Made by a program: the position numbers and the translations under genes. DNA of 63,316 nucleotides from NCBI GenBank assembly GCA_021776775.1, contig JAJFFE010000374.1, positions 1-63,316 on the forward strand. Reading direction: 5' to 3'. Positions 33,923 to 43,684 of this stretch are shown piece by piece. Numbering within the stretch: position 1 is the first letter of the stretch; each line of letters opens with the position of its first letter. This DNA is from Planctomycetota bacterium (GTDB lineage: Bacteria > Planctomycetota > UBA8108 > UBA1146 > JAJFFE01). The notes beneath the pieces were generated by a model, which was not told the DNA's origin, did no database searches, and was given only the letters and a program-made list of their open reading frames with translations.

Positions 33923-36331
33923 ATGACTCGTTTCGTCCTCGCCGCTGTGTTCGGTGCCCTCTTTACGATTTCGTCTGGCATCTGGCCCACTGCGTTCAGC
34001 GACGCGCAAGTTCCCACCGACCACGCCGACACGACTCAACAGGCGAAGGCTCTCGAAGAGGCGCTGTCCAAGTCCGGGGACAACCGCGCGCAACTCGTGG
34101 CGGCCCTCGCCGCGTGCACTCCCCGCGAGCGCCGCGGCATGGAGTTCCTGATCGCCAACATGCCGCGCAAGGATCGACACACGTTGACCTCTGAGTTCCT
34201 GCTCGCCCACGTGCGTCAAGCGTACAAGACGTGGGACTCGGTTCCGTGGCGGGACTCGGTCCCGGAAGAGGTTTTTCTCAACGGGGTGTTGCCGTACGCG
34301 AACGTGAACGAGCGTCGCGATGAATGGCGCACCGACTTCAATACTCGATTCAGCGGTCACGTCTCGAACGCGAAGTCGCCCGGCGAAGCGGGAGTGATCC
34401 TCAACCACAAGATTTTTGGCGAAGTCGGAGTCAAGTATTCGACGAAGAGGCCGAAGGCCGATCAAAGCCCGTACGAATCGATCGAAGCGGGACTCGCATC
34501 GTGTACCGGCTTGTCGATCTTGCTGATCGACGCGTGCCGGGCGGTCGGTGTCCCCGCACGCTTAGTCGGAACTCCGCGCTGGTCTGACAACAGTGGCAAC
34601 CACTCTTGGGTCGAGATCTGGGACAACGGAGGTTGGCACTTCACGGGAGCAGCCGAACAATCCGGCGACGACTTGGATCGCGGCTGGTTCGCGGGACGCG
34701 CGAAAACCGCACAGCGCGATCACCGCTTGCACGCCATTTACGCCGTCAGCTTCCGCAAGACGCCGCTCAACTTCCCGCTGGTTTGGAACTCGGAGTTCGA
34801 CGATCTGACCGGCGTCAACGTCACCGATCGCTATACACAACAGGGCGAAACGGTCCCGGACGGCAAGATCCGGGTTCGATTTCGGCTACTTCGCGCCGAT
34901 GGGCACGCCCGCCGGGCCGGCAACGTCGCGGTGCTCGACGAAGGCTCCGAAGTTTTCGCCGGTGTGACGAAGGATGAACGGTTCGACGCCAACGATCACG
35001 TCACGGCGATCTTGAGCCCCGGTACCTACACCGTTCGAGTCGATGCCGATGGGCACGTCGTCAGCGAAACAGTCGTCGCCGAGCGAGACGAGCAACTCGT
35101 CACGCTTAGCCTTCCCACGCCGAAATCGGACAAGCCAGCGGCCGACGCGACGTCTCTTCGCTTGGCCGAACTGCGATCCTACCTCAAGGTTCCGCGTGAC
35201 CAGCGGCCGGCGCTGACGGACCAGCCCTTTGCTACCAAACCGCTCACTCGGCAGGAAGCCGACACCGCCGCCGCGCTCCTCTGGGCAGATCTCGCGACGC
35301 ACATTCGTGAGTCCCGCGCCGCGGAGATGAAGGACCGAGTGCTGCGTCACCGCGACCAGGCGATGCCGTTTCACTACGAAGTATTTGGAGAGGCGCCTGC
35401 CGGCGGGCGCAGTTTGTTCATCTCGATGCACGGCGGCGGCGGTGCGCCGAAGCGCGTGAATGATCAACAGTGGGAGAATCAGAAGAAGCTCTACAAGCCA
35501 GCCGAAGGCGTCTACCTCGCGCCACGCGCCCCGACCGACACGTGGAATCTGTGGCACCAAGCGCACATCGATCCCCTCTTCGACCGCTTGATCACCAACC
35601 TAGTCTCGTTCGAAAACGTCGATCCGAACCGCGTCTACCTGATGGGCTACTCGGCAGGCGGCGACGGCGTCTACCAACTAGCGCCGCGCATGGCGGATCG
35701 CTTGGCCGCCGCCGCCATGATGGCTGGCCACCCGAATGAAACGTCTCCACTCGGATTGAGGAACTTGCCGTTCACGCTGCATATGGGTGGAGATGACAAG
35801 GCGTACCGGCGCAACGAGGTCGCGCGGGAGTGGAAGAAGAAGCTCTCCGACCTCCGTGACGGCGATCCCGAGGGCTATCTGAACTGGGTCGAAATCCACG
35901 AAGGCAAGGGACACTGGATGGACCGTCAGGATGCCGCCGCAGTGCCGTGGATGGCGAAGCACACACGCCAGGTCGCTCCCGCCAAGGTCGTCTGGGTCCA
36001 GGACGACGTCACGCACCCGCGCTTCTACTGGCTGTCCGTCGCCAAGCCGAAAGCTCGATCGCAAATCACAGCCGAAGTGAAGAAAGGAGATGCTGGCCCC
36101 CGGATCGAACTCGATCTCCAACACACAGCGACCATCGCCGTGCGATTGACCGACGACCTACTCGACCTCGACCAACCGTTCTCGATCACGACCGGTGGAC
36201 GTTCACTCTTCTCGGGCAAGGTGACACGAACGATCGCGACGCTGTACAAGACTCTTCTGGAGCGCGAGGATCCTCAAGCGATGTACTCCGCCGAAGTAGA
36301 GCTGATCGTCGAGGTCTTGGACGCGAAGTAA
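33923..36331 (+). CDS. Secreted transglutaminase-like / alpha-beta hydrolase fusion protein
   Basis: ATG 33923 (802 aa) begins a signal peptide (FVLAAVFGALFTISSGIWP). A transglutaminase-like domain occupies residues about 95-260: Cys194 in SCTGLSILL, His227 in GNHSWVEIWDNGGW and a following Asp. A beta-sandwich region (about 300-400) links it to a C-terminal esterase/depolymerase-like alpha-beta hydrolase (about 465-700) with oxyanion motif HGGGG, nucleophile Ser577 in GYSAGGDG and His in GKGHWMD. A final beta domain (about 700-802) follows. The pairing suggests a peptide- or ester-cleaving exoenzyme; the exact substrate is unknown. Confidence 0.85.
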   Translation: MTRFVLAAVFGALFTISSGIWPTAFSDAQVPTDHADTTQQAKALEEALSKSGDNRAQLVAALAACTPRERRGMEFLIANMPRKDRHTLTSEFLLAHVRQAYKTWDSVPWRDSVPEEVFLNGVLPYANVNERRDEWRTDFNTRFSGHVSNAKSPGEAGVILNHKIFGEVGVKYSTKRPKADQSPYESIEAGLASCTGLSILLIDACRAVGVPARLVGTPRWSDNSGNHSWVEIWDNGGWHFTGAAEQSGDDLDRGWFAGRAKTAQRDHRLHAIYAVSFRKTPLNFPLVWNSEFDDLTGVNVTDRYTQQGETVPDGKIRVRFRLLRADGHARRAGNVAVLDEGSEVFAGVTKDERFDANDHVTAILSPGTYTVRVDADGHVVSETVVAERDEQLVTLSLPTPKSDKPAADATSLRLAELRSYLKVPRDQRPALTDQPFATKPLTRQEADTAAALLWADLATHIRESRAAEMKDRVLRHRDQAMPFHYEVFGEAPAGGRSLFISMHGGGGAPKRVNDQQWENQKKLYKPAEGVYLAPRAPTDTWNLWHQAHIDPLFDRLITNLVSFENVDPNRVYLMGYSAGGDGVYQLAPRMADRLAAAAMMAGHPNETSPLGLRNLPFTLHMGGDDKAYRRNEVAREWKKKLSDLRDGDPEGYLNWVEIHEGKGHWMDRQDAAAVPWMAKHTRQVAPAKVVWVQDDVTHPRFYWLSVAKPKARSQITAEVKKGDAGPRIELDLQHTATIAVRLTDDLLDLDQPFSITTGGRSLFSGKVTRTIATLYKTLLEREDPQAMYSAEVELIVEVLDAK

Positions 36332-36363
36332 CCGGGGAGTCGAGTCGCTCGATGGGGGTCGCA

Positions 36364-38328
36364 CTAGCCGTGAGTGGTCTCGGACTCGGCGCGCTGTTCA
36401 CTGCCGAGTTGTTTCGCGACTTCGTTGACGAGCGTGGACCGGTCGATCGGCTTCGACAGGTAGCCGTCGCAGCCCGCCTGGCGACTCTTCTTCCGGTCCG
36501 AGTCCATCGCGTTCGCAGTTACCGCGACGATCGGTCCACCGTAGCCCGCCTCTCGCATGAGACGGGTTGACTCGTACCCGTCCATGACCGGCATCGATAC
36601 GTCCGTGAGAACGAGATCGTACGGTCGCCCTTCGCGCAACGACTCCACGACGGCATCGAGAGCAATCTTCCCGTTCTCTGCACACTCGACCTCCACCCCA
36701 GTCTTGGCGAGAAACGCACAGATCAAACGCCGATTGTCGACTCCGTCCTCGGCGAGAAGGACTCGCCCCGACAGTTGCTCGGTGCCGGTCCGGGCGACGG
36801 GCGCCGAACCGGCGGCCACGCGAGGCTGTTCCACGGGCATCGAGTTGACGGGGGCGACAGACCCGTCGATCAGACTATCGGTCTCGGCCAGCGGCGCTAC
36901 CACGGTCGCGCGAAACCGCGTCCCGACTCCAGGAGCGGATTCGACCACGACCAAGTCTCCGCCGAGGGCCCGGGCCAATTCCCGGCTGATCGATAGCCCA
37001 AGTCCGGTGCCGCCAAAGACTCGCGTTGTCGACTCGTCCGCCTGCGAGAAAGACCGGAACACAAGCGCAGCTTGCCCCGGCGTCATGCCGATCCCGTCGT
37101 CGACAACATCGATGATGAATTCGACCTGCAACTCTCGCTGCAGCGCCTCGATCTCGACCACCACTTGCCCCCCGGCGGCGAACTTCAATCCGTTCCCGAC
37201 GAGGTTGATGATGATCTGGCGCAACCGAGTCGGGTCCGTTCGGATCAGAGCAGGCATGGAATTCTTGTAGCGAATGGAGAAGTCGACATCGTTCTCTTCG
37301 ATGGGTGCAGCCAGCAAGGATTCGACGTCTTCAACGATCGCTACGATCGAACACGGCAGGGCTTCGACTTTCAACTGCCCGGCTTCGACCTTGGACAGAT
37401 CGAGAATATCGTTGATCAGTGAGAGCAAGTGCCGCCCGTTGCGACGAATGGTCTCCGCCGCCTCGACCTGAGACACGCCCCCCAACTCGGGATCGAGAAT
37501 GATCTCGGCGTATCCGAGGATCGCGGTCATGGGCGTGCGAATCTCATGACTCATGTTCGCAAGGAATGCACTCTTCGCGACACTCGCGGCTTCGGCTTCG
37601 TCGCGCGCCTTGACGAGCTTCGACTCCGAGCGAGACAAGTTGTCGCGGGCGGCCCCCACGGTCTGGGAAAGGTGCTCGAATTCGATGCAGGACATACCCG
37701 GAATTTCGGCCTGCATGTTTCCCGCGCCCAGCTCTTCTGCAAACTGAGCCAAGCGACGCAAGGGATCGTTGACGATCCGCTGGATCAACAACGCGAGAAG
37801 ACAGCCGAGCACGAGAAACGTGAGAAGTGCGTCGATCACGAGCGACGACGCCCGGGAGCGAACGTACGCCTCCGCTCGAGCCGACGAGACCCCGATGACG
37901 AGTTCGCCCAATGCGGAATCGTCGTCGTCAACGTGAATCGGTGATCGGTGGACGTCGATGTCACCCGTCTTCGCGCCCGCCTCCGCCTTTCCTTGCGATT
38001 CGGCCGAACCTAGTGGGTACTGTGCCACGACCCGGCCGTCACTTCTCAGCACGTACGCAAACGTAATGTCGCCACCCTCGTCGACGAGCATGGCTACGTT
38101 GGTCTGAAGCACCGGGTAGTCGGCGACGAGCAGAGGCTCGACGCACGACGCCGAGACCGCCCTCGACAACGTGGTCGCAGAGGAGTCCAGCTGCTCCATG
38201 AGAACACGACGCTCTTCGGCTATTGACCGAGAGTTCGATATCAGAAGAACGACGGCGAGAATGGCCGTCGAACCGCCCACCAGCTGTATGCCGATGTGGC
38301 GATGGATCCAACGAGAACGAATCGTCAC
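36364..38328 (-). CDS. Hybrid sensor histidine kinase with receiver domain
   Basis: The start is GTG 38328, overlapping the stop of the binding-protein gene (GTGA); 654 aa. Membrane segments at residues about 12-31 and 162-183 enclose a periplasmic sensor region. A HAMP domain (about 184-236) and a HisKA domain follow with His261 in NMSHEIRTPM. The ATPase domain has the N box NLVGNGLKFA, G1 DVVDDGIGM and GGTGLGLSIS. A C-terminal receiver domain has phospho-acceptor Asp576 in LTDVSMPVMDGYES and Lys in LSKPID. It should phosphorylate its own receiver and possibly a downstream regulator such as the divergent HD-GYP protein. Confidence 0.94.
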   Translation of the reverse strand: MTIRSRWIHRHIGIQLVGGSTAILAVVLLISNSRSIAEERRVLMEQLDSSATTLSRAVSASCVEPLLVADYPVLQTNVAMLVDEGGDITFAYVLRSDGRVVAQYPLGSAESQGKAEAGAKTGDIDVHRSPIHVDDDDSALGELVIGVSSARAEAYVRSRASSLVIDALLTFLVLGCLLALLIQRIVNDPLRRLAQFAEELGAGNMQAEIPGMSCIEFEHLSQTVGAARDNLSRSESKLVKARDEAEAASVAKSAFLANMSHEIRTPMTAILGYAEIILDPELGGVSQVEAAETIRRNGRHLLSLINDILDLSKVEAGQLKVEALPCSIVAIVEDVESLLAAPIEENDVDFSIRYKNSMPALIRTDPTRLRQIIINLVGNGLKFAAGGQVVVEIEALQRELQVEFIIDVVDDGIGMTPGQAALVFRSFSQADESTTRVFGGTGLGLSISRELARALGGDLVVVESAPGVGTRFRATVVAPLAETDSLIDGSVAPVNSMPVEQPRVAAGSAPVARTGTEQLSGRVLLAEDGVDNRRLICAFLAKTGVEVECAENGKIALDAVVESLREGRPYDLVLTDVSMPVMDGYESTRLMREAGYGGPIVAVTANAMDSDRKKSRQAGCDGYLSKPIDRSTLVNEVAKQLGSEQRAESETTHG

Positions 38329-39245
38329 TTGGCGTCTTGTCCGCCCGAAACTTCCTTCGGTGAGAACTTCTCGGACTGCTCCATTCCGATTCGCACGAAC
38401 TTGTACTCCTCGTCGGACGTCGGAATGAACCCGGACGCCTTCAACTGCTTCAGCGCGTCCTCGTCCTCGAGATCGAGTAGCCCCTGTCGAAGGTTCTGCA
38501 AGACTTCCGGATCGAGTCCTGCTCTCGCGACCCACGGCTTGGTGACATTTTCGAAGGTGTGGAGGACTCGCAGTTTCCCTCGGGAGTTGAGCTTCTTAAC
38601 GGTGCCCATCTTCGCCGCCCCCGCTTCGACGTCACCGACCTCGACCGCCCTGACCACCTTGTCGTGGCGGCCCAGGTAAGAGTGCGCGGCAAGATCCGAG
38701 GCGAGGACCCCCGCTTCGACGAGCACAGCCTGGGACAGGTACCGGCCAATCGTGGAGCGCTCGTCGCCAAACGCGAAGCGCTTCCCACGAAGATCAGAGA
38801 GCTGCCGAATCTTGCTATCAGCACGAACGACGATGGCACCGAGAAAACGCTTCTTGCCTTTCTTGCTCTCCATCGCGAGCAGCTCTATCTTTGGATTCAG
38901 CCGCTTGGAGATCACGTACGACGACGGCCCGAAGCGGACGAAGTCGATCGACCCCGAGGTCAGCGCTTCGATGGCGGCGTCGTACGTCTTGAGTATCTTG
39001 ATCTCTATGTTCACGGGGCGCCCGATGCGCCGCTCCATGTTCTCGCTCAAGGATTCGATCACCGGCGTGAACTGCCGGTACATGACGGTCGCCTTGTCCG
39101 ATGTGTACACGGCGAAGGTCAGGTCGAGGGGTTCCGGCAAGTTCGGAGTTCCCGGCGTGAACCCAGAGGCAAGCGGCAATAGGCAAAGCGCGGCAAGCCC
39201 GATGACGAGCCTCCCGCAGCTGGTTCGAACGTTCGGCTGTGACAC
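38325..39245 (-). CDS. PhnD-like periplasmic phosphate/phosphonate-type binding protein
   Basis: GTG 39245 has GAAGGAAG upstream; 306 aa. A signal peptide (RLVIGLAALCLLPLASG) precedes a bilobed binding protein of the PhnD/SsuA-like class: LTFAVYTSDKATVMYRQFTPVIESLSENM, the lobe-crossing ALTSGSIDFVRFGPSSYV, SDLRGKRFAFGDERSTIGRYL and HDKVVRAVEVGDVEAGA. Four-base overlap with the hybrid kinase and absence of any permease or ATPase imply it delivers a ligand signal to the kinase's periplasmic domain rather than feeding a transporter. Confidence 0.88.
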   Translation of the reverse strand: MSQPNVRTSCGRLVIGLAALCLLPLASGFTPGTPNLPEPLDLTFAVYTSDKATVMYRQFTPVIESLSENMERRIGRPVNIEIKILKTYDAAIEALTSGSIDFVRFGPSSYVISKRLNPKIELLAMESKKGKKRFLGAIVVRADSKIRQLSDLRGKRFAFGDERSTIGRYLSQAVLVEAGVLASDLAAHSYLGRHDKVVRAVEVGDVEAGAAKMGTVKKLNSRGKLRVLHTFENVTKPWVARAGLDPEVLQNLRQGLLDLEDEDALKQLKASGFIPTSDEEYKFVRIGMEQSEKFSPKEVSGGQDAK

Positions 39246-39763
39246 GACGGTGCTTCCTTCGGTTCTTCCGCGGCATAGAGCGGACTGTCCCAGGTAAATA
39301 CGAGGACCTACTGCATTAAGTATCGCATCCGCCATGAATGCAAACCGGCCCGCGCGATGCCAGCGGGCGCGTGCGCCGAACGTCCGGTCGGTCCGAGTGT
39401 TTACATTTGATTGGAGTTGCGTCATCGCGACGGCCAATCCATGGGTCGGGAAAATCTCCCGTCGAGCGGTTCGGACGACGTCGTTTCGAGGTGTCGCGAA
39501 CCTTGCCGACACCATCCGATAACACGGTGGGTCGAGGGAGAGTGATTCCGATCGAAGTCGACCGTTTCTCGATTCCGCTCAGCCGACTCTCCCAAAATCG
39601 CCGATAGAGAACGGTCGGCGATCGACTGTCGGTCTCGTCAATGGCCGGCCGGTCGCGAACGCGATTTCGGGATCGTCCGACTTCGACCGAACCGAGCTGC
39701 CGACCCATCGATACGGCTCACTGAAACTCACGGTCTCGATCGTACGACTAAGAAGGAAGCGAC
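39246..39763. other. Divergent intergenic region of the signalling module
   Basis: About 520 bases between the binding-protein gene (minus) and the HD-GYP regulator (plus), presumably carrying both promoters. No convincing gene or repeat was found. Confidence 0.5.
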
Positions 39764-40777
39764 TTGAAGACACTGATCGTCGACGACGACCCCATCTCGC
39801 TCGACCTCCTCGAGAACGCCCTGAATGAACTCGGGCACGAGGTGATCAAAGCAGAAAGTGCGACGGCGGCGCTCGAGGTTCTCGGGGGCTCCGACATTCG
39901 CTTCGTCATCTCAGACTGGGAGATGCCGGGAATGAGCGGGCTCGAACTGTGCCAGCTGATCCGTGAGAAGGAGTTCGGCGGCTATGTGTACATCGTACTT
40001 CTCACCAGCCACCGTGGCCGGGAAGCGATGATCCAAGGCATGAACGCCGGCGCGGACGACTTCCTGGAGAAGCCGTTCGATCCGGCCGAGCTAGCGGTCC
40101 GCGTGCGTGCCGGTGAGCGAATCGTCGGCCTCGAGACGCGCGACCTCGCCATCTTCGCTCTGGCCCGACTGGCGGAGTCCCGAGATCCGGAAACGGGGGC
40201 TCACCTCGACCGCGTGCGAAGCTACTGTCAGATCCTGGCCGAACGGCTCCGTCAACGGGACGACTTCCCCGACCAGATCGATACGAACTTCATCCGATTG
40301 ATCTACCTGACGAGCCCGCTTCACGACATCGGCAAGGTCGCCGTCCCCGACTTCGTACTTCTGAAACCCGGGCAACTGTCGGACGCAGAGTTCGCGATCA
40401 TGAAAACGCACACGACCGTCGGCGCCGAGACACTCAACGACGCGCTTCGCGCCTATCCGAACGTCGCGTTCCTCGAGATGGCGCGAGACATCGCGCTGAC
40501 CCACCACGAACGCTACGACGGCACCGGCTATCCCAATGGATTGGCCGGAGACGCGATTCCACTCGTGGGGCGAATCGTGGCCGTCGCTGACGTGTACGAC
40601 GCACTGACGAGCAAGCGCGTGTACAAGGACGCCTACACCCACGACGTCGCACGATCGCTGTTGATCGAAGGGTCAGGTAAACACTTTGACGCCCGGATCG
40701 TGAACGCCTTCCTCGACGAAGAAGAGACTTTCAAAGAGATTCGTTTCCAGCTCCACCGCGACGACGTTCCCGCATAA
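39764..40777 (+). CDS. Response regulator with HD-GYP output domain
   Basis: TTG 39764 follows AGAAGG; 337 aa. The receiver (residues 1-120) has acidic pocket VDDDP, phospho-acceptor Asp51 in ISDWEMPGMSG, the conserved Thr in LLTSH and Lys in EKPFDP. The HD-GYP domain (about 140-330) has HDIGK, HHERYDGTGYPNGL and DVYDALTS, the residue set of cyclic-di-GMP phosphodiesterases. It lies divergent to the PhnD-like/hybrid-kinase pair and is the natural candidate for its output. Confidence 0.95.
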   Translation: MKTLIVDDDPISLDLLENALNELGHEVIKAESATAALEVLGGSDIRFVISDWEMPGMSGLELCQLIREKEFGGYVYIVLLTSHRGREAMIQGMNAGADDFLEKPFDPAELAVRVRAGERIVGLETRDLAIFALARLAESRDPETGAHLDRVRSYCQILAERLRQRDDFPDQIDTNFIRLIYLTSPLHDIGKVAVPDFVLLKPGQLSDAEFAIMKTHTTVGAETLNDALRAYPNVAFLEMARDIALTHHERYDGTGYPNGLAGDAIPLVGRIVAVADVYDALTSKRVYKDAYTHDVARSLLIEGSGKHFDARIVNAFLDEEETFKEIRFQLHRDDVPA

Positions 40778-40861
40778 AACCGTTCGTTCGACCAGAGTTC
40801 TCCGACTTCGTCTCTTGCGCCGGAACAGCAATCGGGTTCCCATCGCGATGGAGGTACCACC

Positions 40862-42268
40862 ATGTCAGTTCGTTGGATTCTAGTTGCGCTCACATTGGTT
40901 CTCGGTCTCGATGGCTTCGTCGAGGCCCGACAAACGTCGGACGCAACACGACAAACGTCGGACGCAACCCCGGCCGCCTGGGTCGAAGCGAAAGTCGACG
41001 CGGTGGTCAAGGCGGCCCTGGACACCCCGCTCAGTGCCGGGCTCTCCGTTGGCGTCGCACAACACGGCAAAGTCATCCTCGCCAAGGGATACGGACTCGC
41101 CGAAGCGGAGCACCAAGTCCCCGCCAACGCCGAAACCTTGTTCCGCATCGGATCGGTCACCAAGCAGTTCACGTCGGCCGCCATCCTCAAACTGATCGCC
41201 GCCAAGAAGATCGCACTCGACGATCCTCTAACAAAGTACGTCGACTATCCGATGAGCGGCCATACCGTCACGGTTCGCCAACTCCTCAATCACACATCCG
41301 GAATTCCAAGCTACACCGACATCGGTCAGGCGTGGGTGGAGAAGTGGCCACTCGAACTTTCCGACGAGGAGTTGTTAGGGCTTGTGAAAGATAGGCCGTT
41401 CGACTTCATCCCCGGCGAGAAGTGGGCATACAACAACACCGGCTACTATCTACTCGGCATGATCATAGAAAAGGTCACTGGTCAATCGTACGCAGAACAC
41501 CTGCAGCAAGCGCTGTTCAAGCCGCTCGCCATGAACCGAACGCAGTACGATTCCAACCGCACGTTGATCCGAAACCGGGCACAGGGCTACGGAGTCGACA
41601 ACGGACAACTCGCCAATGACCACCTACTCGGCATGCGACAACCGGGCGGAGCCGGCGGACTCATCTCCACCGGTGGCGAACTGGTCCAGTGGTCCCTGGC
41701 CCTCTCGAGCGGCCAAGTAGTCCCGACCGAGACGTACCATGAAATGACGCGGTCGACGTCGCTCGCCGACGGAACAGTGAAGCAGTACGGCTACGGAATA
41801 GGCACCGACACGTTCGAAGGACGCAATCGAGTCCAACACGGCGGCGGAATCATGGGGTTCAACTCCATGCTCTTCTGGCTCCCGGAAGCCGGACTCCACG
41901 TCGCCGTGATCAGTAACAGCGAAGCGATTCGATCGGGGCGCATTGCCGACGATATCGCACGCGCAGTACTCGGAATCGAAAAAGCGAAGATCAAAGACGA
42001 ATCGATCCCCGCCGAGTTACGCGACGCATTGGTCGGCAAGTACACCGTGCTCGCGGTCGGCCTCGTCGCGACCATTGCCCAAGTCGGTGATACGTTGACC
42101 CTGCAAGCGACCGGACAACAGGCGTCGCGTCTGATGTGGCAAGGCGACCCGGGTCGCGAGTTCCATCTGTCGGTCGACCCAGACATCCGCGTCGTCTTCG
42201 CCGCAGACGGAAAGTCGTTCGACCTCTACCAAGCCGGGCAGAAGTTCGCCGCAACGCGGAACCCGTAG
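40862..42268 (+). CDS. Secreted serine hydrolase of the beta-lactamase / class C family
   Basis: A 468-aa protein with a signal peptide (ILVALTLVLGLDGFVEA). Active-site motifs: SxxK with Ser98 and Lys101 (SVTKQ), YxN with Tyr190 and Asn192 (YNNTGYY), and HGG with His326. A C-terminal beta domain of about 95 residues follows (residues about 375-468), as in many bacterial D-alanyl-peptidase/esterase-like relatives. The mature N-terminus contains an exact heptad duplication (RQTSDAT twice) encoded by a 21-bp tandem repeat at 40928-40969. Substrate undetermined: peptides, esters or beta-lactams are all possible. Confidence 0.9.
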   Translation: MSVRWILVALTLVLGLDGFVEARQTSDATRQTSDATPAAWVEAKVDAVVKAALDTPLSAGLSVGVAQHGKVILAKGYGLAEAEHQVPANAETLFRIGSVTKQFTSAAILKLIAAKKIALDDPLTKYVDYPMSGHTVTVRQLLNHTSGIPSYTDIGQAWVEKWPLELSDEELLGLVKDRPFDFIPGEKWAYNNTGYYLLGMIIEKVTGQSYAEHLQQALFKPLAMNRTQYDSNRTLIRNRAQGYGVDNGQLANDHLLGMRQPGGAGGLISTGGELVQWSLALSSGQVVPTETYHEMTRSTSLADGTVKQYGYGIGTDTFEGRNRVQHGGGIMGFNSMLFWLPEAGLHVAVISNSEAIRSGRIADDIARAVLGIEKAKIKDESIPAELRDALVGKYTVLAVGLVATIAQVGDTLTLQATGQQASRLMWQGDPGREFHLSVDPDIRVVFAADGKSFDLYQAGQKFAATRNP

Positions 42269-42292
42269 CCGAGGACCCGTAGCCGAGGACCC
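42262..42292. repeat. 14-bp tandem duplication covering the stop codon of the serine hydrolase
   Basis: CCCGTAGCCGAGGA occurs twice head to tail (42262-42275 and 42276-42289) with a further CCC. The first unit contains the TAG stop, so the duplication does not alter the protein. Confidence 0.9.
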
Positions 42293-42364
42293 AGACCGTG
42301 GTTCCTGCGCGAACTTCCGCCGCTCGCTAGCGCATGATAAAGGTCATTAGTAGTGGGGGACGTC

Positions 42365-42379
42365 GCACCGAAATGGTGC
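42365..42379. promoter_or_regulatory. Short hairpin upstream of the recombinase gene
   Basis: GCACC-GAAAT-GGTGC forms a five-base stem with a five-base loop 28 bases before the start codon of the tyrosine recombinase. It could be an operator or a leader hairpin; there is no T-run. Confidence 0.35.
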
Positions 42380-42407
42380 AGCCGTAATCTGTTGCGAGAA
42401 TCACCCC

Positions 42408-43436
42408 ATGAACGAACCCACCGAATCCGACGACGAAATCCTCCTGCCCGTTCCCGTCGATGAAACGCCCATCGCCAAAAACTTCGTGGTGGCGATCCCC
42501 GATGGAGAGCCGGTCCCGCACCCGCTCGTTCGTAACGCCGGGGATCGCGGCGAGTACGCCTGGTCCGAGTTCTTCTACGGGCGCATCGAGAACCGCAACA
42601 CGCGCCGAGCGTATCTATCGAGCGTGATTCGATTTCTCGACTGGTGCGACACCTTCGAGCTCGAGTTGTTTCGGGTGCAACCGGGACACCTGCGCCAGTA
42701 CCTCGATACGGCGTTCGCTGACTCTGCCGCGTCGACCCAGAAACGACAGCTCTCCGCGTTGCGGCACTTCTTCGACATCCTTGTCGAGCGGCACGTCGTC
42801 GTGCTCAACCCGGTGCTTTCCGTTCGTGGCCCGAGGGTTCAAGCCGTCGAAGGTTTGACACCGGAAATTCTGCGCAAGCAAGCGCGAACGTTACTCGACT
42901 TGGTGGATACATCGCACGTCGTCGGCCTTCGAGACAAAGCGGTGATGTCCACGCTCATCTATACCGGAGCGCGTGTGGGCGCGGTCGCTCGCCTAAAGCT
43001 CTCGGACTTGCGTCATGACGGAACGCAGTGGCTGTTTCGCTTTCGGGAAAAAGGCGGGAAGCTGCGCGAGATCCCCGTGCGACACGATCTCGAGGAGCTT
43101 CTTCAGGACTACATGGAGCGTGGCGGAATGCGGCCCGGCGATAACGCCCCGTTGTTTCGAGCAGCAAAGGGCAAGACCAAGACGCTCAAGGAGAATGCCT
43201 TTGCGAGCGGTGACATGCAGCGCATGATGAAACGACGATTACGCGACGCGGGGTTGCCGCGAGACTTTTCGCCGCACTCGTTTCGGGTGTTGGTGATCAC
43301 CGATCTGATCGCGCAGGATGTTCCTCTGGAAGACGTGCAGCACCTCGCGGGCCATGCCGATCCGCGAACAACAAAGCTGTACGATCGAACGAAGCGACGG
43401 GTGACGCGAAACATCGTGGAGAGGATATCTGTGTGA
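42408..43436 (+). CDS. Tyrosine recombinase/integrase
   Basis: A 342-aa protein with an N-terminal SAM-like core-binding domain (residues about 45-150; NTRRAYLSSVIRFLDWCD) and a C-terminal catalytic domain. Catalytic residues are Arg189 (TGARVG), a Lys in the FREKGGKLREIPV hairpin, His290 and Arg293 (PHSFR), His316 (AGHAD) and nucleophile Tyr325 (TTKLYDR). The AGHADPRTTKLYDR end resembles recombinases found singly on plasmids and chromosomes. It stands at the left border of a lower-GC stretch, but no att sites, excisionase or partner genes were seen. Confidence 0.92.
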   Translation: MNEPTESDDEILLPVPVDETPIAKNFVVAIPDGEPVPHPLVRNAGDRGEYAWSEFFYGRIENRNTRRAYLSSVIRFLDWCDTFELELFRVQPGHLRQYLDTAFADSAASTQKRQLSALRHFFDILVERHVVVLNPVLSVRGPRVQAVEGLTPEILRKQARTLLDLVDTSHVVGLRDKAVMSTLIYTGARVGAVARLKLSDLRHDGTQWLFRFREKGGKLREIPVRHDLEELLQDYMERGGMRPGDNAPLFRAAKGKTKTLKENAFASGDMQRMMKRRLRDAGLPRDFSPHSFRVLVITDLIAQDVPLEDVQHLAGHADPRTTKLYDRTKRRVTRNIVERISV

Positions 43437-43684
43437 TGGTCTTGACGTGACACGACGTTTCATGGCCACATTCGGTAGAGTCAACGTTCACCAAGCAGAC
43501 GGGCGCGCCCCGATTCCCGTTACACTGTCCAGAAAAGCTAAAAGTGGCAGCATCGCATGAGTGATCGATTGTGAACTATCGACACGTTTTGGCCGCAGCT
43601 GTCCAAGTATAGGCTTGCCAAACAGCCCCTAAGATCACGGTCGGTGTCAAACACGACCCGCTCAGCGCCAGCTGATACCAACGT

